A model generated the notes under the pieces. That model had not been told where the DNA came from. It was given only the letters and a program-made list of their open reading frames with translations, and made no database searches. DNA of 23,911 bases from an uncultured Anaeroplasmataceae bacterium (GTDB lineage: Bacteria; Bacillota_I; Bacilli_A; Acholeplasmatales; Anaeroplasmataceae). The stretch covers positions 1 to 23,911 of the forward strand of contig CAKQEA010000027.1 of the NCBI GenBank assembly GCA_934229785.1, written 5' to 3'. Positions 1 to 6,888 of the stretch are shown one piece after another. The position numbers and the translations under genes are program-made. Positions within the stretch are counted from its first letter, which is position 1; every line of letters begins with the position of its first letter.

Positions 1-11
1 TTATAATACAT

Positions 12-75
12 ATGTATGTTTCCTTTCTTAAGTATTTTGCCTAATTACTATTATAAAAGGAAACATACATTTTTT
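12..75 (+). terminator. Intrinsic terminator of an upstream gene outside the window
   Basis: A perfect 15-bp stem (12-26 with 56-70) has a 29-nt loop and is followed at once by five T. It most likely ends a plus-strand gene lying before the window. Confidence 0.6.
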
Positions 76-103
76 GTGTATATAACTACCTTAAAATGGA
101 AAA

Positions 104-135
104 GAGGTAGGAAATCATTGCCTACCTCAATTTTT
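104..135 (+). terminator. Terminator-like hairpin with a competing arm
   Basis: GAGGTAGG (104-111) pairs with CCTACCTC (121-128) across a 9-nt loop, followed by AATTTTT. The same right arm occurs again at 153-160, so two mutually exclusive stems are possible. Confidence 0.45.
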
Positions 136-182
136 AAGAGGGTAACTACCTACCTACCTCAGAATTTAAAGAACCGAAAGTT

Positions 183-219
183 CCACAGAGTTTGAGAAAA
201 TTCTGTGGTTTTCTTTTTG
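183..219 (+). terminator. Intrinsic terminator before the kinase
   Basis: CCACAGA (183-189) pairs with TCTGTGG (202-208), followed by a T-rich tail to 218. It insulates the kinase promoter from upstream transcription. Confidence 0.55.
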
Positions 220-232
220 TTATTAAGTTATA

Positions 233-261
233 TTGTGAAAGTTTTATAAAAATGTTATAAT
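233..261 (+). promoter_or_regulatory. Promoter of kinase-lipoprotein operon
   Basis: The -35 is TTGTGA (233-238), the spacer is 17 nt, and the extended -10 is TGT-TATAAT (253-261). Transcription would start near 268. That places the AG-rich motif at 263-266 outside the mRNA and favours the kinase start at 304 over 280 or 289. Confidence 0.7.
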
Positions 262-303
262 TGAGGCGTTATTTTCGATTTGAGTAGTATGGAGAAAAGT
301 AGT

Positions 304-1734
304 ATGGAAAAGATAAGAATTAGGGAAGATAATAAGAAGGTATATAAGCTTGCTTATATAATAGTAGGAGTAGTAGCTTGTGTAATAGCTTATATAAACA
401 TAATGAATACAATGAATTTACTCGTATTATATTCATTATTTGCTTCTACAGCCATTTTTCTTATAGGTATGATAATTTTACTGATTGTTAAAAGAAAAAG
501 AAATACAGTAGAAATATCATATGAAGCACACCAATTGCTTTTCTATCAATCTAATTATAAAAACAATAAAAGATTAAAATTATTAATAGTATTATTTGAT
601 GCATTAGGATTAATATCCTTAATATCATTATCCCTATATTTTTATTTCAAAATGGATTTTGTAAGAGTATATGATTTCTATGGATTAATAGTGCTAGGTG
701 CTGTTGGTTTATTCTTAGTATTCATATTAATTAAAGACATTGTAACTGTTTCTAAAATTGATAGATATGAAGTAAGAAATAGCTCTTTAAATCTATTCTC
801 ATATGATAAGAAATTTTTACTAGGATTTGTAATGCTATTAATAGGCGCATTCAACATAGGAATATTATCATTTAATATCCCCCATTTTAAAGTATTATGG
901 ACTGACCTATTAATATTTGAACTTATAGGATTACTTACAACAATAATATATTTATTAAACCTATATACAACAAGTAAATATTATTCATATTTTAGCTTTA
1001 AAAAGATAGATGAAATTGCTATGGACACTGAAATATTAGAGGTTATTGGTAAAGGCTTATTTGCATCAGTCTATAAAGCCTACCTACCATCACTTGATAA
1101 AGTATTTGCTATTAAGAAGCTAGAATCAAATGAAGTAGCTGATATAGAAAGATTTGAGAATGAATTTAAACTAATGAAATCATTAGACCATCAAAATCTA
1201 TTATCAGTATATTCGTATAATGAAGTAAAGCTAGAATATGTAATGGATTATGCTGATTATAGATTAAAGGATTATATTGAAACTAATGCCATAGATCTAA
1301 ATAAAAGATTATTAATAATAAACCAATTCCTAGATGGAATGGAATATCTACATAATCATGGAATAATTCATAGAGACTTATCACTTGCTAATGTTATGAT
1401 AAAGAGAATATCAGAAGATGAGATAAAGGTAGTAATCACAGACTTTGGCCTTGCTAAAGGCGAAAGAAGCTTCACTAAAACTAAAACAAGCTCAGGATAT
1501 CAATCAACAATTGAAGACCCAGCCTTACCTGCTCTAAAATATGAAACAGTTCAATCTGATATTTATGCAATAGGCTATATAATGAATTTCATTATTAATA
1601 GCCAAACATCAATAAAGGATAATAATGATTATTTATCTAGAATAATTATTAGATGCGTAGAATTAAACTTAGATAAAAGATATCATAGCGTATCTGAAAT
1701 AAAAGAAGAATTAAGTAAAGGAGAATTAGCATAA
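304..1734 (+). CDS. Membrane-anchored Ser/Thr protein kinase
   Basis: The protein is about 476 aa. Roughly six hydrophobic membrane segments fill the first ~225 residues, and a Hanks-type kinase domain occupies about 242-476. Visible motifs (numbered from the 304 start) are the glycine loop GKGLFASVY (from G249), AIKK with K271, HRDLSLAN (H356, catalytic D358) and DFG from D380. The catalytic set looks complete, so an active cytoplasmic kinase is likely. ATG 304 is preferred because GGAG (291-294) sits nine bases upstream; in-frame TTG 280 and ATG 289 lack a good ribosome site. The stop overlaps the next ATG by one base, so the lipoprotein downstream is translationally coupled. The architecture (membrane part first, kinase last) is the reverse of the common PknB/PrkC layout with its C-terminal PASTA ectodomain. 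The substrate is unknown. Confidence 0.85.
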   Translation: MEKIRIREDNKKVYKLAYIIVGVVACVIAYINIMNTMNLLVLYSLFASTAIFLIGMIILLIVKRKRNTVEISYEAHQLLFYQSNYKNNKRLKLLIVLFDALGLISLISLSLYFYFKMDFVRVYDFYGLIVLGAVGLFLVFILIKDIVTVSKIDRYEVRNSSLNLFSYDKKFLLGFVMLLIGAFNIGILSFNIPHFKVLWTDLLIFELIGLLTTIIYLLNLYTTSKYYSYFSFKKIDEIAMDTEILEVIGKGLFASVYKAYLPSLDKVFAIKKLESNEVADIERFENEFKLMKSLDHQNLLSVYSYNEVKLEYVMDYADYRLKDYIETNAIDLNKRLLIINQFLDGMEYLHNHGIIHRDLSLANVMIKRISEDEIKVVITDFGLAKGERSFTKTKTSSGYQSTIEDPALPALKYETVQSDIYAIGYIMNFIINSQTSIKDNNDYLSRIIIRCVELNLDKRYHSVSEIKEELSKGELA

Positions 1735-2669
1735 TGAAGAAATTATTTTACTTAATTCCAGTATTACTATTAACAATAATACTTACATCATGTATTAATA
1801 CAAATTCAATAGAAAAGGATATCCATGAATATCATCATTCATATAATGAAGAATATCACTATAGCTTATGTGAATGTGGTGAAATAAAGGATAATGAAGC
1901 ACATACATTTACAAAAGAAATTATATATAACCCAACATGTGAAGCTACAGGAAAATCAAAATATACATGTAGTTGTGGTTATTCATATGAAGAAATGATA
2001 GAAGCATTAGGGCATAAGCCATTAACATTAAATGGAACACCAGCATCATGTGATAATACAGGATTATCTGATGGCCTTATTTGTGAGACATGTGGTAAAA
2101 CCTTAAAAGCTCAGGATGTATTATCAAAGCTAAATCATCAATTTAGTGAATGGGAAGTAGATACTCCTGCCTCTTGTCTTTCTAAAGGAAAAGAAAAAAG
2201 AGAATGTAGTCATTGTCATTTAGAAGAATATAGAGATATAGAAAAGACAGGACATACAGAAGTACCATATGAAGATTTAGATGCAACCTGTACCCATGAA
2301 GGACATACAGGTGGTTCATATTGTAGTGTATGCCAGGTAGAGCTTACTACTTATACTACAGTTGATAAAATTGATCATAATTATGGCGAGTGGACTTCAG
2401 TAACAGATGCAACATGTATAGCAAAAGGTCAAGATAAGAGAGTATGTGATGATTGTGGACATACTGAATATAGAGTTACTGATGAAATTCCTCATAACTA
2501 TGTAGCAGGAGACTCAGAAGAGTCAACATGTACTAAGCATGGTCATACTGCAGATTCACACTGTGATTATTGTGGAGCAATCCAAACAGCATCAGAAGAA
2601 TTACCACTTAAAGACCATGAATATGAATATTCAAAAACTATAAATAATCCTACATACATCGATGAATGA
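1734..2669 (+). CDS. Cys/His-rich repeat lipoprotein, N-terminal part (ends at in-frame UGA)
   Basis: The first 311 codons form a secreted lipoprotein. It has a charged start (MKK), a hydrophobic core and lipobox LTSC with C20 as the lipidated residue. At least five repeats of about 45-50 residues follow, each with a His-containing spacer (GH, NH, PH), a ...TC...G... segment and a CxxC or CxC pair, suggesting metal-binding or disulfide-stabilised extracellular modules. The ATG overlaps the kinase stop by one base, with AAAGGAG upstream, so the two genes form an operon; the product may be the surface partner of the kinase. TGA at 2667-2669 falls where every other repeat has Gly, and the frame stays open for another 384 codons. 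The gene is therefore probably one ~696-residue protein cut by a recent nonsense change, a sequencing error, or readthrough. Confidence 0.75.
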   Translation: MKKLFYLIPVLLLTIILTSCINTNSIEKDIHEYHHSYNEEYHYSLCECGEIKDNEAHTFTKEIIYNPTCEATGKSKYTCSCGYSYEEMIEALGHKPLTLNGTPASCDNTGLSDGLICETCGKTLKAQDVLSKLNHQFSEWEVDTPASCLSKGKEKRECSHCHLEEYRDIEKTGHTEVPYEDLDATCTHEGHTGGSYCSVCQVELTTYTTVDKIDHNYGEWTSVTDATCIAKGQDKRVCDDCGHTEYRVTDEIPHNYVAGDSEESTCTKHGHTADSHCDYCGAIQTASEELPLKDHEYEYSKTINNPTYIDE

Positions 2670-3824
2670 TTAGATGAATATAAATGTAAGAATTGTGATG
2701 CAACTAAAACAGTTGTAACAAATAGATTAGAATATACTAAACCTATGTTTAAATCATCAGTATCATCATTTGATAATATGGAAGCCATTTATACATTAAT
2801 AGATACAACAAGAAATGTTAATGTAACAGTAACCATAATAAATAAAGATTCAGTAAAATTTGCTAAAGTAATAAATAATATTACCAACCAAGAAAATGAA
2901 TATTATCTATCAAATGGTATAGTAGTAGAAAAAATCCCTCAAGGATATAAGCATACTACACCAGCATCATCTGAGGATTTATATTCAATATATTACGCAT
3001 ATTTAAATAACGCATTTAAGAATGCACCAGGTACAAATGAATTAGTATTTGATTCAAATTCTAATTCATATACTGTTGTAGGCAATTTAACTGATTATAA
3101 TTACACTACCCAGAATAATTCAACAGCTACAATAACTATAGATTCAAATGGAAAAGCATTAGCTTATTCATTTGATTCAGCAAATGTAAAAATAGAAGCA
3201 ACCATAAATTATTCACCATCAACAATAAATGTACCTACAGCACATTATCATACATTTAACTATGATGATGATTGCGTAGTATGTGGAGTACACGTTGATA
3301 CATATCAAGCATATAAAGATAATTTCATTATTACATATAATGTATATTCAAATGGTTCAATTCAATATGAATTTGAAATGGACAATGATGAAGATCCAGT
3401 ACCAACATTTACTGAACCAACATTATATAAATCAACAAAATATAATTTAATTAGAATTACTCAAGCATATACAGTAAATAATGTAACTAAGACATTCTAT
3501 ATTTATAAGATTAATAATACAATATTAGCTGAATATGAATCAGATAATCTAGAATCAGAACTTGATACAACAAGAGTAGGAGAAACAGATAATGCAATCT
3601 TACCTGATGGTACAAAAGCACATCTAATGTATAAGATGGATAGCAATCTTTATATTAAAGTATATAAAGAAGGTTTATCTGAATCTATGGTTGTATTAAA
3701 AGGTAATGTATTCAATATATCTGGTCAAAAAGGTAATTTCTATATTTGGTTCCAAAATGAATCAGATAATAAGATGTACAAATTAAATTATAATTTTAAT
3801 GTAATAATAACAGAAGTTTATTAA
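2670..3824 (+). pseudogene. C-terminal part of the lipoprotein, beyond the UGA
   Basis: This continues in the same frame straight after TGA 2667-2669, beginning with the rest of the last Cys repeat (CKNC) and then a ~350-residue region rich in beta-type sequence (many Asn, Thr, Tyr), with one further HYHTF...CVVC motif near 3245-3285. The only early ATG (2745) has no Shine-Dalgarno sequence and would start mid-domain, so independent translation is unlikely. There are no further stops or frameshifts to TAA 3822-3824, which fits a very recent lesion or functional readthrough. I do not recognise the C-terminal domain. Confidence 0.65.
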
Positions 3825-3830
3825 TAAAAC

Positions 3831-3864
3831 TCCCAAGATTAGAAATGTTCTTGGGATTTTTTTA
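3831..3864 (+). terminator. Terminator of kinase-lipoprotein operon
   Basis: A perfect 8-bp stem, TCCCAAGA (3831-3838) with TCTTGGGA (3849-3856), is followed by eight T. It lies 6 nt past the lipoprotein stop. Confidence 0.9.
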
Positions 3865-3893
3865 TTCTCAGACTATTATAAATATGGTATAAT
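3865..3893 (+). promoter_or_regulatory. Promoter of HEPN-nucleotidyltransferase operon
   Basis: The extended -10 is TGG-TATAAT (3885-3893). A weak -35, TTCTCA (3865-3870), lies 17 nt upstream. The ribosome site AGGTGG (3921-3926) precedes ATG 3933. Confidence 0.6.
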
Positions 3894-3932
3894 TTTTGTG
3901 TGTTTTTATAACGATACTTTAGGTGGTAATAT

Positions 3933-4607
3933 ATGACATTTAATGAATTTATTAGTAAGCTTAATGTGAATGAGAAAAGAAATTTTGATTATTATTCACA
4001 AATAAGAGGTGTACAACAATATAAAATAATATTTGAGACATTATCAAAAATTGATTCAAATATCACATATAACGATGTTAATTCATTTATAAAGTATGAT
4101 AAAGGAATAAAAGATATTTTATATGTATATTTAGGCTCTTTAGAAGAATATATTAAAGTTTATATTTTTTCAAAATATGATTTTAAAAATGATGTAACTC
4201 ATAAGAAAAATATAAGTGAATATAATTTCTTTAGTCAAATACATGCTTTAATAGAACCGAAGAATGTGCCATTAGATGAAATTACTGAGTTATATAAGAT
4301 GTATGCACTTAATTTTAAAGATATGGTAGATCTATTAAAAGAAAAAGAACCTAATGATAAATTTAATACAGATGATTTATATAAAATAAAAGATCTTAGA
4401 AATGATGTAATGCATCATTCTCCATTATTATTTAATATCGATGGGACAGATAAGGTAAGAGAAACAGAAGAATTAATTAAAATATTATATAATACTTTAC
4501 CATTGAATTATCCTAAGTATCTTGCTAAAGATTTAAATAAAAAAACGAGAAAATACAAAGAGAAATTGAATAATAAATTTTATGATTTGTTGTTACAACT
4601 ATTTTAG
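3933..4607 (+). CDS. HEPN-domain protein, Abi_2-like (putative RNase toxin)
   Basis: The 224-aa, mostly helical, soluble protein carries the HEPN active-site pattern Rx4H near its C-terminus: LRNDVMHHSPLLFN, with R156 and H161. That segment strongly resembles the closing motif of Abi_2 (AbiD/AbiF-type abortive infection) proteins, LRN..AHHSRL. HEPN proteins of this kind cleave RNA, and in toxin-antitoxin or abortive-infection units they are held in check by a partner. The next gene, 12 nt downstream on the same transcript, encodes a nucleotidyltransferase-fold protein, which fits a HEPN/nucleotidyltransferase pair. The classic type VII motif Rx4HxY is not met: the residues after H161 are H and S. 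It may therefore be a different sub-class. The Abi_2 assignment rests on motif and overall character only. Confidence 0.65.
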   Translation: MTFNEFISKLNVNEKRNFDYYSQIRGVQQYKIIFETLSKIDSNITYNDVNSFIKYDKGIKDILYVYLGSLEEYIKVYIFSKYDFKNDVTHKKNISEYNFFSQIHALIEPKNVPLDEITELYKMYALNFKDMVDLLKEKEPNDKFNTDDLYKIKDLRNDVMHHSPLLFNIDGTDKVRETEELIKILYNTLPLNYPKYLAKDLNKKTRKYKEKLNNKFYDLLLQLF

Positions 4608-4619
4608 GAGGTAGAATTT

Positions 4620-5255
4620 ATGTGTGAATACGTAAGTAAGAAAGATTTAAGAGAACCGCGCGAAACGTTTAATGATTGGGTAAATGATGTTCATCGCGAA
4701 ATAAGAGAAAACTATAAAATGACATTTCAAACGTATCCAATCGGAAGCGGAAGTAATAATTTAGTCATTAATAGATGCGACAATAAATTTTTTGATTTAG
4801 ATTTTCAAATTGTTATAGAAAAATTTGGCGATTTAAGAAAAAATGATTGCAAAAAGATTAAGCAAGCTTTTATAGACGCTTTTAATAATATTAAGCCACA
4901 AGGATTCACTAATTGTGAAGATAGTACACAGTCTTTAACAACAAAGAATCGTTCAAAAGAATATGGATATGACATTATAATAACTTATTCAGATAATAAC
5001 GACTTTTATATTATCCATAATAATAAGAATAAAAATGGAAATAACAATAATGATTATGAATGGCAAAAGCAATCAGATTTATCTGAATTTAGAGATAGAT
5101 TAGATAGAATTGAAGGTCCAGAAATGTGGGAGGATCTTAGAAAGCGTTATAAGAAAAAACGTCATGATAATTTAAATAATAAAAATAAGAAGTCTTATCA
5201 AATGTTAAATGAAGCTGCAGTTGAAACTTTGAAAAAGTATGGTAAAAATTTTTAA
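4620..5255 (+). CDS. Nucleotidyltransferase-fold protein, partner of the HEPN gene
   Basis: The 211-aa protein has a Pol-beta-type nucleotidyltransferase signature: GSGS at 42-45, the metal-binding pair D59-x-D61 (FFDLDFQ), and a plausible third carboxylate D118 in GYDIII. The layout (GSxS, then about 14 residues, then DxD) resembles OAS/CD-NTase-like and MNT enzymes, which transfer nucleotides to proteins, RNA or each other. A basic, Asn/Lys-rich tail (about 175-211) could bind nucleic acid. It has a strong ribosome site (AGGAGG, 4606-4611), and the proximity to the HEPN gene argues for a functional pair: the enzyme may modify and silence the HEPN protein, as in type VII toxin-antitoxin systems, or make a signal nucleotide. 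I cannot choose between these. Its stop codon lies inside the first copy of a 20-bp tandem repeat. Confidence 0.65.
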   Translation: MCEYVSKKDLREPRETFNDWVNDVHREIRENYKMTFQTYPIGSGSNNLVINRCDNKFFDLDFQIVIEKFGDLRKNDCKKIKQAFIDAFNNIKPQGFTNCEDSTQSLTTKNRSKEYGYDIIITYSDNNDFYIIHNNKNKNGNNNNDYEWQKQSDLSEFRDRLDRIEGPEMWEDLRKRYKKKRHDNLNNKNKKSYQMLNEAAVETLKKYGKNF

Positions 5256-5290
5256 TTTTTATAAAGATAATTTAATTTTTATAAAGATAA
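5251..5290 (+). repeat. Perfect 20-bp tandem duplication
   Basis: Bases 5251-5270 and 5271-5290 are identical. The first copy contains the stop codon of the nucleotidyltransferase gene. The second abuts the -10 of the next promoter. Confidence 0.9.
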
Positions 5291-5292
5291 TG

Positions 5293-5298
5293 TATAAT
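5293..5298 (+). promoter_or_regulatory. -10 element of the small HTH gene
   Basis: TATAAT (5293-5298) is preceded directly by TG. No convincing -35 lies 16-18 nt upstream, because that region is the AT-rich tandem repeat. Confidence 0.45.
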
Positions 5299-5304
5299 AG
5301 ATAT

Positions 5305-5358
5305 GTAACAATTTTCTGATTGTTTAACCAACCTGGTTTGACCAGAGGAGGTTGTTAC
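5305..5358 (+). promoter_or_regulatory. Structured 5' leader enclosing the ribosome site
   Basis: Nested inverted repeats are visible. An outer GTAACAA (5305-5311) can pair with TTGTTAC (5352-5358). Alternatively AACAAT (5307-5312) pairs with ATTGTT (5319-5324). CTGGT (5333-5337) pairs with ACCAG (5341-5345). The ribosome site GAGGAGG (5345-5351) lies inside the outer pair and touches the last stem, so folding could control translation, or the DNA repeats could be an operator. Confidence 0.4.
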
Positions 5359-5359
5359 A

Positions 5360-5563
5360 ATGTTTGATTTAATATCAAAAGAAGAAACCAGTAAAATTGT
5401 TGTTAAATTATTAGGAGATTTATCTGTAAAATATTCCTATTATGAAATGTCAATTATATTAGATGTTAATGAAAAAACAATCTACAAATGGCGTTCAGGA
5501 GATATACCAAAGGCTAATAATTTTCTAAATTTACAAATTTTACACAAGACTCTATTAAGTTAG
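5360..5563 (+). CDS. Small HTH protein (67 aa)
   Basis: This is a very short DNA-binding candidate. The central and C-terminal part, YYEMSIILDVNEKTIYKWRS, reads as a helix-turn-helix: an alpha segment, a turn at DVNEK, then the recognition helix TIYKWRSG. The protein is little more than the HTH with an N-terminal helix. It has a strong ribosome site 8 nt before the ATG, its own -10 and its own terminator, so it is a self-contained cassette between the HEPN/nucleotidyltransferase operon and the viperin gene. A likely role is autoregulation or control of a neighbour. It is similar in size and layout, but not closely in sequence, to the XRE gene at 11977. Confidence 0.6.
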   Translation: MFDLISKEETSKIVVKLLGDLSVKYSYYEMSIILDVNEKTIYKWRSGDIPKANNFLNLQILHKTLLS

Positions 5564-5572
5564 AGATTAAAG

Positions 5573-5605
5573 CACCAGTTATTAATTTAGCTGGTGTTTT
5601 TATTT
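5573..5605 (+). terminator. Terminator of the small HTH gene
   Basis: CACCAG (5573-5578) pairs with CTGGTG (5591-5596), and the tail GTTTTTATTTT is T-rich. Confidence 0.75.
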
Positions 5606-5641
5606 TCGCCTAAAGTACCGATATTTTGAAATTAGAACATA

Positions 5642-5647
5642 TATAAT
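5642..5647 (+). promoter_or_regulatory. Possible -10 of the viperin gene
   Basis: TATAAT lies 20 nt before ATG 5668. No good -35 is seen, and the start site would fall almost on the ribosome site GAGGTG (5655-5660), so an upstream promoter is also possible. Confidence 0.3.
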
Positions 5648-5667
5648 TACGGCTGAGGTGATTAAAG

Positions 5668-6471
5668 ATGTATTCTTGTATAAATCTACATTTTACTGAT
5701 TTTTGTAATTATCATTGTAATCATTGTTTTGTTAAGAAAGAAAATTGCGAATTATCCTTTGATGAATTGAAACTAGCAGTAGATAAAATCTATAAGTATT
5801 TTAGTGATAATAATATTAATGGAAGAATAAATCTTGCTGGTGGAGAGCCTTTGATGTCTAGAAATATAGATAGATTAATCGATTATATTTCATCAAAGAA
5901 TATTGAAGTATCTATTATTACAAATGGGTATTATTTAGATGATGCTTTTATTGAAAGACATATTAATCAATTATCAACAATTGGAATAAGTGTTGATTCA
6001 CTTGATTATGATACCAATATGAAGATTGGTAGATGTTTTAAAGCAAATGTATTATCTAAAGAACAACTTATCCACATTTGTAATAAGATTAAGAAATCAG
6101 GTATTAAATTAAAAATTAATACGTGTTTATCAAAACTTAATTGTAACGAAGATTTTAATGATTTTATAAATGAAGTAAAGCCTGATAGATATAAAATACT
6201 TCAAATGAATTGCAGTGAATATGATATAAGAAATAAATATAATGTTGTATCAAGTGAAGAAGCAAAAGAGTTTATATCTAGGATTAATTATAAGTATATA
6301 TATGAGAGTAAAGATGATATGAAGAACTCATATATAATAATTGATTCTGAAGGTAACATATCAACTGACAATTCTCATGCAAGCAATATATCAATCTTCA
6401 ATTATGAATTAGAAGATGCAATTCAATTATTAAATGTAGATTATAAGAATTACATTAAAAGGTATATTTAA
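5668..6471 (+). CDS. Prokaryotic viperin (radical SAM ddhNTP synthase family)
   Basis: The 267-aa radical SAM enzyme opens with NLHFTDFCNYHCNHCF: the CxxxCxxC cysteines C13, C17 and C20 hold the [4Fe-4S] cluster, followed by the SAM-binding AGGEP (57-61). The whole protein tracks viperin rather than generic radical SAM enzymes. Compare ISVDSLDYDTNMKIGR (107-122) with vertebrate ISCDSFDEEVNVLIGR, KLKINTCLSKLNCNEDF (147-163) with FKINSVINRFNVEEDM, then YKILQ, NSYIIIDSEG and a closing SIFNYELEDAIQLL. Viperins convert a nucleoside triphosphate to its 3'-deoxy-3',4'-didehydro form, which terminates viral RNA synthesis. Which base is used here cannot be read from sequence. Vertebrate viperin is about 360 aa; this one lacks the N-terminal membrane helix, as prokaryotic ones do. 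An HNH gene follows after 25 nt. The viperin assignment is from remembered family sequence, not a search. Confidence 0.85.
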   Translation: MYSCINLHFTDFCNYHCNHCFVKKENCELSFDELKLAVDKIYKYFSDNNINGRINLAGGEPLMSRNIDRLIDYISSKNIEVSIITNGYYLDDAFIERHINQLSTIGISVDSLDYDTNMKIGRCFKANVLSKEQLIHICNKIKKSGIKLKINTCLSKLNCNEDFNDFINEVKPDRYKILQMNCSEYDIRNKYNVVSSEEAKEFISRINYKYIYESKDDMKNSYIIIDSEGNISTDNSHASNISIFNYELEDAIQLLNVDYKNYIKRYI

Positions 6472-6496
6472 TCACTTTAGAAAGGAGGTAATCAAA

Positions 6497-6808
6497 ATGT
6501 CAAAGTATACTACACTTGAGGTATGGAATAAATGCTTTGGTAAACAAGAAGATGTATATGATTATACAGGGAGACAAATGAAGAAATCAGCTTGCGGTAA
6601 TCCTAATAGTAAATACCATCCAACATTAGATCATATTAGACCATTATCAAAAGGTGGTTCAGATGTTCTAGAAAATATTATAATTTGCCATCGTGATACC
6701 AACGAAGAAAAAGGCGATAAATTTCCTGCTTGGAAAGCGAATGGTAAAAGATATCATGCAGTTAGAGTTAAAGGTTCTAGAACTGCATATGAAATAATAG
6801 AGGATTAA
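6497..6808 (+). CDS. Small HNH endonuclease domain protein
   Basis: The 103-aa protein consists essentially of one HNH domain: LDHIRPLSKGGSD with D45-H46, ENIIICHRDTNEEKGDKF with N60, H65 and N69/K72. That is the ββα-metal nuclease pattern D-H...N...H/N. The usual zinc CxxC before the first His is absent; the equivalent region is DYTGRQM. A near-perfect ribosome site (AAAGGAGG, about 6481-6488) precedes the ATG. It is co-directional with the viperin gene after a 25-nt gap with no terminator, so the two are probably co-transcribed. It may act as a DNA-cleaving effector, but a link to viperin function is inference. Confidence 0.75.
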   Translation: MSKYTTLEVWNKCFGKQEDVYDYTGRQMKKSACGNPNSKYHPTLDHIRPLSKGGSDVLENIIICHRDTNEEKGDKFPAWKANGKRYHAVRVKGSRTAYEIIED

Positions 6809-6820
6809 TTTCATTTAATC

Positions 6821-6884
6821 AGGGGCTGTAAAAAAACCTAGGTTTTGAATTTGAAATCATTACCTAGGTTTTTTTACAGCCCCT
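6821..6884 (+). repeat. 64-bp perfect palindromic repeat (copy A; bidirectional terminator)
   Basis: A perfect 23-bp stem (6821-6843 with 6862-6884) has an 18-nt loop. It includes an A7/T7 tract and two CCTAGG hexamers. Bases 6822-6871 are identical, in inverted orientation, to 14040-14089, the right end of the IS1182-family element. It sits between convergent genes (HNH plus, Schlafen-type minus) and can end transcription from both. It looks like a miniature element derived from the insertion-sequence end. Confidence 0.85.
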
Positions 6885-6888
6885 ATTT

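Noticed and set aside
2667..2669. UGA recoded as Gly (code 25) or Trp (code 4)
   Set aside because: TGA ends the DUF5677-like gene and the Rpn N-terminal ORF normally, TGG is used for Trp throughout, and only one internal TGA is seen.
2745..3824. Independent gene starting at ATG 2745
   Set aside because: It has no ribosome site and is in the same frame as the lipoprotein, starting just after its last Cys repeat; it is better read as the cut-off C-terminus.
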